NCBI GenBank assembly: GCA_903889895.1
Contig: CAISYZ010000043.1
Location: 1-46,677 of the forward strand
DNA from: an uncultured Verrucomicrobia subdivision 3 bacterium
GTDB lineage: Bacteria > Verrucomicrobiota > Verrucomicrobiia > Limisphaerales > UBA11358
Direction: 5' to 3'
DNA: 46,677 nucleotides
Part shown: piece by piece, positions 18,471 through 27,465 of the stretch
How positions within the stretch are numbered: position 1 is the stretch's first letter
Layout of the letters: each line of letters opens with the position of its first letter
Notes under the pieces: model-generated
What the model saw: the letters and a program-made list of their open reading frames with translations, nothing else
Database searches by the model: none
What the model was told of the DNA's origin: nothing
Translations under genes and position numbers: made by a program

Positions 18471-21400
18471 ATGAAAACCAAAAAAACCATCAACCGCATT
18501 GTGAAATTTGGCGGCCAATCCTTGAAGGCTGCCGCCATCACCGGGGCCCTTTCGCTGGCCAGTTTCGGCCTGCACGCGGCCAACGCCACCAAACTGGACA
18601 CGACTTCGCTGGTGACCAACTCCGTGAACTGGAGCGGCGGCAGCGGCACCGGCGGCACGGTGGCGACGACGGACATCGGCTGTTTCGGCGCAACGCCTCA
18701 GGCGGCAACACTGGCGGGCCTGTCGCTGCAAAGCACCAATATCACGTTGGGCGGATTGATTTTCAGCAACAGCCTGGCCGGCCCGGTGACCATCGCCAGC
18801 GGCGGCACTTTGACCTTGGGATCTTCCGGCATTGACATGTCTGCGGCAAATACCAATGTTTACGCCAAATGCACCCTGACGATTGGGGCCAGTCAAACAT
18901 GGAATGTCGGGCCGGGCATAACCCTGACCAATGGCTCATTGAACGGGTATGGTCTGGTTCTAACAAAAGCGGGGGCTGGGTCTTTGATCCTGAACAGCGT
19001 GAGTGCCTCTAGTGGCGGAGGTGGTGAAGGATTTTTGGTCACGGGTGGCAACTGCACCGCTTCCAGTGTGAGCATTGGCCGAAACAACGCACTTACCATT
19101 GGTGCCACCGGCGTGCCGAGCACAATTGGCACGACTAGCGGTTTTTATGTGGGTTCCAGTGCAAACGCCGTGTCACTTGGCACACTATACATTGGACAAG
19201 GAAATTCGGGGGCATACGGACGACAGGATGGCGGCACGGTGACGCTATCAGGGTTATTTCAGCTGGGCAAGACCACTTGGAACGCTGCCAGTCGCAGTTC
19301 CGGTTTTCAAGTCAATGGGGGCACATTTACTTCCACGGACACCGCCATCGGTCTGCAACTCGCTCCGAATAATGGAGCCAATGCCAACTACGCTGTTCTT
19401 TATCTGACCGGCGGCACCACGACGTTCCAAAAAATTGGTTTTGGTGCGGCGACAGACACGGCGGGCGGTGGCGGTTACCTGACTCTCGCTGGCGGCACAT
19501 TGTATGTCGGCGCCGGTGGTATTGCAAAAAGCAACACCATCGCGAGTTACACTCCTTATATCTGCTTGAATTCCGGCACGCTAGGGGCGGTTGCCAACTG
19601 GAGTTCGACCCTGCCAATCTACTTGAACGGTTCTGCGACCATCCAGGCGGCGGACAGTTCTGGCGCGGCGCATAACATCACTTTGAGCGGAGCCATCAGC
19701 ACAATTTCCGGCACCGGCGCGCTGACCAAGACCGGCACCGGTGTGCTGACGCTGGCCGGCACCAACACTTACACCGGCAAGACCGATGTCAGTGCCGGCG
19801 AACTGTTGGGCGTAACCGGCGGTTCCATTTCCAACACCACTTCGTGTGTGGTCGAAGCCGGCGCGAGTCTGGGTGTCCGGCTTCAGACTGCGGGCGGGCA
19901 ATGGACGACGACCAACGTGATTGCCACCAACGCGAGTTACATTGACATCAATTTCAACGGCTTTGCGCCCAGCACCACGGCGGCACCGCTGGTGGTGCTC
20001 GGCAATCTTGCCACGACCAACACACTGAATTTCATCATCCATGGTTCGTCGCTGACGCCGGGAATTTATCCGGTGGTCAGTTATGGCTCGCAGTCCGGCA
20101 CGCTTCCGGCCGTTCCGACCCGTGTCATGAGCGGTTGTTACCTCAGCAATGACTTGGCAGTCACCAAGAGGATTTACCTGGTCGTCACCAACACAGTCAT
20201 TTCGGCCGAACCGCTCGTTTGGGCTGGTGGCACCGGCAATTGGAACCAGACGGACACCAACTGGGTGGACCAAACGGGCAATCTCGTGGCCTATCAGGAC
20301 TTGATTCCGGACCAGGTGCTGTTTGAGGACACTTCCGCCGGTGGCACGGTTGCCATCCCATTGGTGGTCAATCCCGGCTCGGTGACTTTCAGCAATAATG
20401 TAAATACCTACACAATCTCCGGACCCGGCGCGATTTCTGGCACGACTGCATTGACGATGAACGGCACCAATTCAGTGACCATCACCGCCGCCAACAGTTA
20501 CACCGGTGGCACGGTGATCAATAGCGGTGGGTTGACAATTTCCGGTTCGGGTAATCTTGGCACCGGCCAAGTCACGCTCAATGGCGGCACCTTGTATCAA
20601 AATGGGGACTACATCGCCAACGCCATCAGCAACACGCCCTCCGCCACCAGCACCATGATTTACTCTGGCGGCAGCTATTATCCCACGCTGACCCTGATCG
20701 GCAGCGGCACGGTCAATCTTGACATCACGTCCGGTGTATTTAGTCCGTTTTCCTACATGAGCGGTTTCTCCGGCACGGTCAACTTGAGCGGTGCGGTGCG
20801 CACTTACAACACACCGACGTTTGGCAGCACCAACTCGACCTGGAACTTCGGCACCAACGGCAGCGTTTATTGCCGCAACGGCGGCGCCACGACCTATTAT
20901 TTCGGCGCGCTCACCGGCGAGGGCGGTTCCGTGATCCAAGGGGCAATCACTGCGGGCAGCGGCTTCATACCGGCCTACGTCGGTTATTTGGGCACCAGCA
21001 CCACTTTTGGCGGTGTCCTCGAAGACGGCAGCTATGGCCTGCTGAAGCTGGTCAAAGTCGGTGCCGGCTCGCTAACCCTTACGAACGCCAACCTCTATAC
21101 CGGCCCAACCATCATCAGCAATGGCACGCTGGAAGTGGACGGCTCCTTGAGCACAACCCCCACCACCAATTACTCCGGCGCCACACTGGCCGGCATTGGC
21201 ACGATCAGCGGCGTGGTGGACTTGGAAGCTGGCAGCACGCTCGCCCCGGGCGTTGCCGGGGCTGGCAATTACGGCACGTTCACCTGCTTGGGCGGCTTGG
21301 TTTACAATGGCGGCACTGATTTGATGGATGTCAGCACCAACGGCTGCGACTTGTTGGTTGTCTATGGCGGCTTGAGCCTGCTCAATGGTGGCACGGTGGC

Positions 21401-24122
21401 TTTGAACATCAACGGTGGGCTGACGAATGGCAATTATCCGTTGATCACTTATGATTACATCGCCAGCGGCACTGTCGCTAATCTGCGCCTGATGCCCACC
21501 ACGGCTGGCAGCCAGAGCTTCTCGCTGGTGGACAATGGGAGCGGCACGATTTCGTTGCAGGTCAGTTCTGCTGGCAACCAGAGCCTTGTTTGGGCCAGCA
21601 CGGCAGAAGGCGCGGTGAACAACTACTGGGACGTAAATAACACGGCCAACTGGACCAATACGGCCACCCATGCCCTGGGTGTCTTTGTCAACGGCGACAC
21701 CGTCACCTTCAATGACTTCGGCGCGGCCAACTCGCCGGTCTATCTAGACAATGTGACTGGTTCGTTGCAACCGTCCGCGGTGAATGTGAACGGCACACAG
21801 CCTTATGAGCTCACGGGGCCGGGCAAAATCAGCGGCACAGCGCAGTTGGTTGTCAGCAGTTACTCCAGCACGCTGACGGTGAACAACTATAATGATTACA
21901 GCGGCCCGACGGTGATCAACAGCGGGACCGTCCAAGTAGGTGACGGAACCACACCCGGCACGTCGCTCGGTTCCGGTCCCGTGACCAACAACTCGGCGCT
22001 CGTATTTAATCAGCCCGACACCAACAGCGTCACTTCCATCACCGGCACCGGCAGCCTGACCTTGAGTGGGACTGGAAAAACAATAATCACCGGCAATGCC
22101 AGCTATACCGGCGCAACGCTCATCACCAACACCGGCACGCTGGAATTTGGCAGTGGCGGCGCGACGACCGTCCCGAAGAGCATCATTACCATCACCAATA
22201 ACGGCACGGTCGGGTTCAACCTGTCTGGAGCCTTGCTGCTCACCAATGGCGTCACCGGACTCGGCGCGTTGAGTTTGGACGGCCAGGCAACCGTCACACT
22301 GGCCGGCACCAACAACACGTATCTCGACAATACTTGGGTCAGAAACGGCAAATTGGTATTGGGCGCGAACAACATCATTCCCAGCGCCGGCACAGTGACT
22401 AATTCCACCGGCTGGCTGGTGCTCGATGGCGGTATCAGTGCGGCGGGCACGGTGGATTTGAATGGGTTTAACCAGAGGCTCAACGCCCTTTCCGGCCTGA
22501 CCAGCACGTTCTTGGGAACTATCACGAACAGCGCGGCGTCAGGCACCAATGTTTTGACCGTCGCCACCCTTGCAGGCGAGAGTTCGGGTTACGCCGGCTC
22601 CATCGCGGACAATACCAACAGCAGCCGAATCGCGGTGGTGGTGACCGGTCCCGGCCTTCAGGCCTTGACCGGCAACAACACCTACAGCGGCGGCACGGTC
22701 GTCAGCAACGGCACGCTGGCGGTCGGCGGACCGTCCAGTGTGGGCAACGGCGGGGTCACATTGCTGGGCGGCACTTTGAGCAACGCTGTCAACAATGTTA
22801 ACTTCAGCGGCAACAGCCTGACGGTGCCGGCCAGCAAGACCGGCGTGCTGGATTTGCAGCCCCTAAATGTGATGCCGGCCCTTTACGGAAGTGGAACTTT
22901 GGACGTGAATGTGACCGCGACACAAGCAGGCAACCATAGCAATTCTTATGGCGATGAGCCGGCTGCTTGCGTCAATTTTTCCGGCACGCTCAACATGACT
23001 GGAGTGGTGGCCAGTGCTTATGTGAATCTCTTTATCAACGGTGGCCTCACGGATGGCCAGTTCCAGAACTGCACTGTGAATCTAGATTCCGTCACCATGG
23101 TCGGGCAATGTGGATCCGGCGGAAGCACTGCACAATTTGGAGTGCTAAATGTGCATAACAACGCCACGCTCGGCGGTTCGGCCTATGGCGGCACGCTGAC
23201 CTATCAAATCGGCGTGCTGGGCGGCGTCAGCGACATCCAAGGCAGTGTCACTGGCAACGGCGCCATCACCAAGGTGGGCTCGGGCACGTTGACGCTGGAC
23301 GGAACGCTGAGTTACACTGGCAACACGATTGTCAACGCCGGCGTGCTGGCGATTGGCAGCGTCAACAATAGCGGCACTTCGCTCGACAGCAGTCCGGCAA
23401 TTACTGTGAGTTCCAATGCAGTGCTCGACGTTTCGGCGCGCTCCGACGCGACATTAAACCTGGGCAATTCAATCAGCCAGAGCCTGACTGCCAACGGCAC
23501 GATCAACGGCAGCCTGTTGACCGCCGCCAATGGCGCAACCATCCGCTTGGGGAACAACGCCAACGTCATCGGCAATTTGAATGTGACCGGAAACGTGGAT
23601 TTGGAACCGGGCAGCACGGCTTATTTCAAATTGAACCGCACCAACTCGCAGACCGCCGATGAGATCTCCGCCGCGGGCACCATTACCGTGAATGGCGGCA
23701 CGCTCATTGTTACCAACCTCGGCTCCGATTTGCTGACCAGTAACAAGTTCCAACTGTTCAACAAAGCCATTGTCGGCACGGGCTTCACCGCCATCAGCCT
23801 CCCGGTATCCAATGCGCTGAACACGATTCAATACACCTACCAGACCAATCTGGCCGTGGACGGATCCATTTTGGTTTTGCAGGGCGCTTCGCCGATCGCG
23901 ACCAATCCAACCAATATTACAGTTACCGTGTCGGGAAATAGTTTAACCTTGTCCTGGCCGGCGGACCACTTGGGCTGGTTGCTGGAGGAGCAAACCAATG
24001 CCTTGACCACAGGCCTGGCGAATAACTGGGTTACCAATTACGGCACGGCCTCCGTAACTTCAACAAACATGGTCATTGATCCCAACAACGGCGCGGTATT
24101 TTACCGGTTGGTGAAGCCGTAA
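18471..24122 (+). CDS. Giant autotransporter-associated beta-strand repeat (PATR-type) surface protein
   Basis: 1883 residues, rich in Gly, Thr, Asn and Ser, with a signal peptide (residues about 1-36, cleaved near GLHAAN). At least seven PATR-type units are visible (pattern G.G.LTL.G.N.YTG.T.V..G.L.V), starting near nucleotides 19730, 20460, 21060, 21870, 22070, 22660 and 23280. They are grouped into blocks that each open with a W-rich segment (LVWAGGTGNWNQTDTNW near 20215, LVWAS..GAVNNYWDVNNTANW near 21590). The predicted structure is a long right-handed beta-helix. No catalytic domain and no outer-membrane beta-barrel are present. The last roughly 75 residues form a separate beta domain ending FYRLVKP. 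A role as adhesin or scaffold on plant polysaccharide is inferred from repeat type and neighbours. Confidence 0.8.
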   Translation: MKTKKTINRIVKFGGQSLKAAAITGALSLASFGLHAANATKLDTTSLVTNSVNWSGGSGTGGTVATTDIGCFGATPQAATLAGLSLQSTNITLGGLIFSNSLAGPVTIASGGTLTLGSSGIDMSAANTNVYAKCTLTIGASQTWNVGPGITLTNGSLNGYGLVLTKAGAGSLILNSVSASSGGGGEGFLVTGGNCTASSVSIGRNNALTIGATGVPSTIGTTSGFYVGSSANAVSLGTLYIGQGNSGAYGRQDGGTVTLSGLFQLGKTTWNAASRSSGFQVNGGTFTSTDTAIGLQLAPNNGANANYAVLYLTGGTTTFQKIGFGAATDTAGGGGYLTLAGGTLYVGAGGIAKSNTIASYTPYICLNSGTLGAVANWSSTLPIYLNGSATIQAADSSGAAHNITLSGAISTISGTGALTKTGTGVLTLAGTNTYTGKTDVSAGELLGVTGGSISNTTSCVVEAGASLGVRLQTAGGQWTTTNVIATNASYIDINFNGFAPSTTAAPLVVLGNLATTNTLNFIIHGSSLTPGIYPVVSYGSQSGTLPAVPTRVMSGCYLSNDLAVTKRIYLVVTNTVISAEPLVWAGGTGNWNQTDTNWVDQTGNLVAYQDLIPDQVLFEDTSAGGTVAIPLVVNPGSVTFSNNVNTYTISGPGAISGTTALTMNGTNSVTITAANSYTGGTVINSGGLTISGSGNLGTGQVTLNGGTLYQNGDYIANAISNTPSATSTMIYSGGSYYPTLTLIGSGTVNLDITSGVFSPFSYMSGFSGTVNLSGAVRTYNTPTFGSTNSTWNFGTNGSVYCRNGGATTYYFGALTGEGGSVIQGAITAGSGFIPAYVGYLGTSTTFGGVLEDGSYGLLKLVKVGAGSLTLTNANLYTGPTIISNGTLEVDGSLSTTPTTNYSGATLAGIGTISGVVDLEAGSTLAPGVAGAGNYGTFTCLGGLVYNGGTDLMDVSTNGCDLLVVYGGLSLLNGGTVALNINGGLTNGNYPLITYDYIASGTVANLRLMPTTAGSQSFSLVDNGSGTISLQVSSAGNQSLVWASTAEGAVNNYWDVNNTANWTNTATHALGVFVNGDTVTFNDFGAANSPVYLDNVTGSLQPSAVNVNGTQPYELTGPGKISGTAQLVVSSYSSTLTVNNYNDYSGPTVINSGTVQVGDGTTPGTSLGSGPVTNNSALVFNQPDTNSVTSITGTGSLTLSGTGKTIITGNASYTGATLITNTGTLEFGSGGATTVPKSIITITNNGTVGFNLSGALLLTNGVTGLGALSLDGQATVTLAGTNNTYLDNTWVRNGKLVLGANNIIPSAGTVTNSTGWLVLDGGISAAGTVDLNGFNQRLNALSGLTSTFLGTITNSAASGTNVLTVATLAGESSGYAGSIADNTNSSRIAVVVTGPGLQALTGNNTYSGGTVVSNGTLAVGGPSSVGNGGVTLLGGTLSNAVNNVNFSGNSLTVPASKTGVLDLQPLNVMPALYGSGTLDVNVTATQAGNHSNSYGDEPAACVNFSGTLNMTGVVASAYVNLFINGGLTDGQFQNCTVNLDSVTMVGQCGSGGSTAQFGVLNVHNNATLGGSAYGGTLTYQIGVLGGVSDIQGSVTGNGAITKVGSGTLTLDGTLSYTGNTIVNAGVLAIGSVNNSGTSLDSSPAITVSSNAVLDVSARSDATLNLGNSISQSLTANGTINGSLLTAANGATIRLGNNANVIGNLNVTGNVDLEPGSTAYFKLNRTNSQTADEISAAGTITVNGGTLIVTNLGSDLLTSNKFQLFNKAIVGTGFTAISLPVSNALNTIQYTYQTNLAVDGSILVLQGASPIATNPTNITVTVSGNSLTLSWPADHLGWLLEEQTNALTTGLANNWVTNYGTASVTSTNMVIDPNNGAVFYRLVKP

Positions 24123-24343
24123 ATGCTCCAATCGCAAAAGTCTCAAACTCATGGCAAGGTTTTGGGATGGCGGCGACGCTTCCATGACAAAACTGCTGTG
24201 CTAGTCGTTTGTCTTCGCGAAAGCACTGTTGGCCGGCAATCTTGAAAAGCTGCAAGAAACGAGTTGACGGCGGTGGTTAAACTCAAGCTGCCTCTGAGAT
24301 TTGTCGGATATGACGGGAAGCGTTTTAATGCAATAATAAAATA
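24123..24343. other. Intergenic region, no feature recognised
   Basis: A 221-bp gap between the giant repeat protein and the truncated ORF at 24344. I see no credible reading frame, no hairpin followed by a T-run and no clear promoter pair. The last 30 bases before the ATG are AT-rich (caataataaaataATG), which may help initiation. Confidence 0.4.
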
Positions 24344-24685
24344 ATGTTCATGATTCAGCTTAAAAGCGCCTTCTTTGCGGCGTGTTTGTTGATGGGGTCC
24401 GGCGGTTTTATTTTTCCGGTTAGAGCCGCGAGCTTCACTTGGAACACGTCCATGACCTTTGCCAACGACGCGGATGTCTCGACCAATGGTAGTCTCGTTT
24501 ATGCCTCTGGTGATTCAGTGGCGGCGGCCACCGTCAACACCGTGCCATTCGCCGGCAGTTTCTCGAGCAATGTCAGCGTGAGCGGTTTGGCGGGCAGCGA
24601 TGGCAGCAGCTTCGCCGATGTCACGAGCGCGCCGTGGTCGGGATTGGACTCCAATTACCAGACAGTTCTGGAAGGGGGAATTTAA
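24344..24685 (+). pseudogene. Orphan N-terminal fragment of a pectate-lyase-type module protein
   Basis: 113 codons: a signal peptide (AACLLMGSGGFIFPVRAAS) followed by the first two thirds of the same approximately 190-residue module that occurs twice at the start of the pectate lyase at 27466. Shared landmarks are DADVSTNGSLVYA, TVNTVPFAGSF, SAPWSGL..NYQ and L.GG. The frame ends at GGI-stop, exactly where the homologous modules continue with TYTG/TYAN. The bases after the stop do not resume the module in any frame. It is therefore a deletion remnant rather than a point mutation. It lies 35 bp before the GH31 gene and would yield at most a secreted half-domain. Confidence 0.6.
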
Positions 24686-24720
24686 GTGATTTTCTGATCC
24701 AAACAAGCCTGCCAATCAAC

Positions 24721-27444
24721 ATGAAAATTAAGACTGAATTGAATCCGTTCCAAATGAAAATCAGCCGAAATAAGGCTGACAAGAATGCGGGCAGGCATTT
24801 CCTATCGCGAATATTCTGTTGCACTCCCTTCGGCTTAATGCTTGCCATGCTCGCATGTTTGAGCGCTGTGGCTGGGCAGGCAGATATAAAGCTCGCGGCA
24901 CAGCGCAACAACGAAATAGACATCGCGCTGCCAAACCAATGGCTGGTGCTCTGCCCGCTCGCCGACAACGCTGTCCGCATTCACCTCACGCAAACCAACG
25001 GGCCGGTGCCGCCGAGCCTGGTGCTGACGGAAAAAGTTCCCGCGCCGAAATTTGATGTGAGCCAATCCGGTCACGCCATCACCCTCTCCACCGCCAAAAT
25101 GAAAGTGGTGGTGGACCGGCAAACCGGGGCGCTCCGCTTTGAGGACGCCGCCGGCAAACTGCTGCTCGCGGAAAATCCCACCGGGCGATGGTTGAAACCG
25201 TCCACAATTCAGGGCGAACCGATTTTGTTGGTGCAGGATTCCTTTGTGTCGCCTCCGGACGAGCATCTTTACGGTTCCGGCCAGTTTCAGGACGGACAAT
25301 TGAACATTCGCGATCTGCCACGGCGCCTGACACAGGTCAATACCCAAATTGCGGTTCCGTTTTGGCTGTCGAGCAAGGGCTATGGATTGCTCTGGCACAA
25401 TTACGGTCTAACAGAACTGAATCCCGCCGATGAAAGAGTCAATCTGACTGCCGGCGAAGCCGGGGGCAAGACGACAGTGGTTGAAGTCACCACCACCGAG
25501 GGCGCAAAAAAGGAGACGCGCAAACCGGGCGAATTCACCGGACAATTCTTCGTAGCGCAGGCGGGCCGTTACGCCTTCATGCTCGACATCGGCCAGAAGA
25601 TGGCACGCCGCTGGCATGTCGTGGTGGACGGAAAACCCGTGATTGACTTAATCAATCATTGGCTGCCGCCGACGACCAGTTGGCACATGGACCTTGCCGC
25701 CGGCGAACACTCCGTCAAAGTCAACGGCGAGAACAACGACCAGCCGGCAATTTTCTTTCGTCTCGCGCAGGATGAAACAGTTTTGCGTTCGCCGGTGGCT
25801 GATGCCATTGATTACGTCGTTTTCGCCGGCAACGCGGACGAGGTTATAGGTGCTTACCGCAAGCTGACGGGCCCAGCACCCCTGATGCCGAAGTGGGCCT
25901 ATGGTTACATCCATTGCCGTGAGCGTTTCAATTCAAAGCAGGAGATCCTTGATACCACTTCCGAATTTCGCCGGCGCGGTTTGCCAATGGATATGATCGT
26001 CCAAGACTGGCAATACTGGGGCAAATATGGTTGGAACGCGATGCGGTTCGACGAGAAGTCTTATCCCGATCCCGCCGCGATGGTCCGCGAGCTTCATGGA
26101 ATGGGCGCGCGTCTCATGGTTTCGGTTTGGTCGAAAATCGGCACGAACTCCGAGGTTGGCAAACAGTTTGTCGCCGGGAACTATTTCATCCCCGGCACGC
26201 AATGGGTGGATTTCTTCAATCCCGCCGCCGCATCTCTTTACTGGAGCAACTTCAGCAAGGGATTGCTTTCGCTCGGCATTGATGGGTGGTGGCTGGATGC
26301 GACGGAACCCGAGAATGACGATGTGGCTGGTCGCCAGACATTTCTCGGTCCCGGTGACAAAGTGCGCGACACCTATCCGCTATTCGTCACAAAGACAGTT
26401 TACGAGGGCCAGCGTCAGGATGCACCCGACAAGCGCGTTTTCATCCTGACCCGCAGCGCGTTTTCGGGTGAACAGCGTTACGCGGCGGCAACGTGGTCGG
26501 GCGACATCGGCAGCGACTGGGAAACGCTGCGCCGCCAGATTCCCGCCGGCCTGAATTACATGGCTGCCGGGTTGCCATATTGGACAACCGACTGTGGCGG
26601 CTTTTTTCGTCCGGGCAAGGGGCAATACACTGATGCCGGATACCAAGAATGTTTCATCCGCTGGTTTGAATATGCAACATTCTGTCCGCTCCAGCGGGTG
26701 CATGGCTACCGGACGGACACCGAGTTCTGGCGTTTTGGGACCAACGTAGAGCAACAGGCGCATCGTTACCTGGATTTGCGATACCGGCTGCTGCCTTACA
26801 TCTATAGTCAGGCAGCGCGTGTGACGTTCGACGGTTCAACGCTCATGCGACCGCTCGTAATGGATTTTCCCAGCGACCCAACGGCTCTCGACCAGAAGTA
26901 TGAATATCTGTTCGGCCCGGCCTTTCTGGTTTCGCCGGTGCTGGCTGCCGGAGCCATGAATTGGGAGGTTTATCTGCCGAAAAATGACGGCGGCTGGATT
27001 GATTTCTGGACTGGCGAAAAATTGCCGGGCGGGAAAAGGGTGAATTCCGCCGCGCCGGTTGGACAAATTCCGCTGCATGTGCGCGCCGGTTCGATCATTC
27101 CGCTCGGCCCGACTAAAGAATATACGACCGAGAAAGCTGACGAACCGGTCGAACTGCGCATTTATCCCGGAGCGGACGGAATGTTCACTTTATACGAAGA
27201 TGAAGGTGTGAATTATAATTACGAGAAGGGCATTTGCGCAAGAATACCGCTGCTGTGGAGTGACCAAGCCAAAACGCTGACGATCGGTGACCGCGAAGGA
27301 CAATTTCCCGGCATGTTGAACGAACGCATCTTTCGAGTGGTGATGGTTCGACCAAGGCATGGTGCAGGAATCGAAGCGACCGAAACGGTGGACAAAGAAG
27401 TGCGCTATTCCGGCACTTCCGTCAGCGTGAAGCTGGCGAATTAA
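24721..27444 (+). CDS. GH31 alpha-xylosidase-type enzyme with PA14 insert, exported
   Basis: 907 residues from the ATG at 24721 (an in-frame ATG at 24754 is an alternative). The signal segment is GLMLAMLACLSAVAGQA. GH31 enzymes are retaining. The nucleophile is in GWWLDATEPE (D526) and the acid/base in WSGDIGSDWE (D595). Order: N-terminal beta-sandwich (about 60-240), a PA14 domain inserted at about 243-355 (GRYAFMLDIGQKMARRWHVV, DLAAGEHSVKV), catalytic barrel (about 380-720), and proximal and distal C-terminal beta domains (RAGSIIPLGP, LYEDEGVNYNYEKG). A PA14 insertion at this site is characteristic of the xyloglucan-active alpha-xylosidases of Cellvibrio and Bacteroides, so removal of xylose from xyloglucan oligosaccharides is the best prediction. 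It is 21 bp upstream of the pectate lyase gene. Confidence 0.85.
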   Translation: MKIKTELNPFQMKISRNKADKNAGRHFLSRIFCCTPFGLMLAMLACLSAVAGQADIKLAAQRNNEIDIALPNQWLVLCPLADNAVRIHLTQTNGPVPPSLVLTEKVPAPKFDVSQSGHAITLSTAKMKVVVDRQTGALRFEDAAGKLLLAENPTGRWLKPSTIQGEPILLVQDSFVSPPDEHLYGSGQFQDGQLNIRDLPRRLTQVNTQIAVPFWLSSKGYGLLWHNYGLTELNPADERVNLTAGEAGGKTTVVEVTTTEGAKKETRKPGEFTGQFFVAQAGRYAFMLDIGQKMARRWHVVVDGKPVIDLINHWLPPTTSWHMDLAAGEHSVKVNGENNDQPAIFFRLAQDETVLRSPVADAIDYVVFAGNADEVIGAYRKLTGPAPLMPKWAYGYIHCRERFNSKQEILDTTSEFRRRGLPMDMIVQDWQYWGKYGWNAMRFDEKSYPDPAAMVRELHGMGARLMVSVWSKIGTNSEVGKQFVAGNYFIPGTQWVDFFNPAAASLYWSNFSKGLLSLGIDGWWLDATEPENDDVAGRQTFLGPGDKVRDTYPLFVTKTVYEGQRQDAPDKRVFILTRSAFSGEQRYAAATWSGDIGSDWETLRRQIPAGLNYMAAGLPYWTTDCGGFFRPGKGQYTDAGYQECFIRWFEYATFCPLQRVHGYRTDTEFWRFGTNVEQQAHRYLDLRYRLLPYIYSQAARVTFDGSTLMRPLVMDFPSDPTALDQKYEYLFGPAFLVSPVLAAGAMNWEVYLPKNDGGWIDFWTGEKLPGGKRVNSAAPVGQIPLHVRAGSIIPLGPTKEYTTEKADEPVELRIYPGADGMFTLYEDEGVNYNYEKGICARIPLLWSDQAKTLTIGDREGQFPGMLNERIFRVVMVRPRHGAGIEATETVDKEVRYSGTSVSVKLAN

Positions 27445-27465
27445 AAGAAGGAAGCTACATTCTAA

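Noticed and set aside
18471..24122. CRISPR-like or satellite repeats in the repeat-protein gene
   Set aside because: The periodicity is at protein level with diverged DNA; no identical short repeats with spacers are present.
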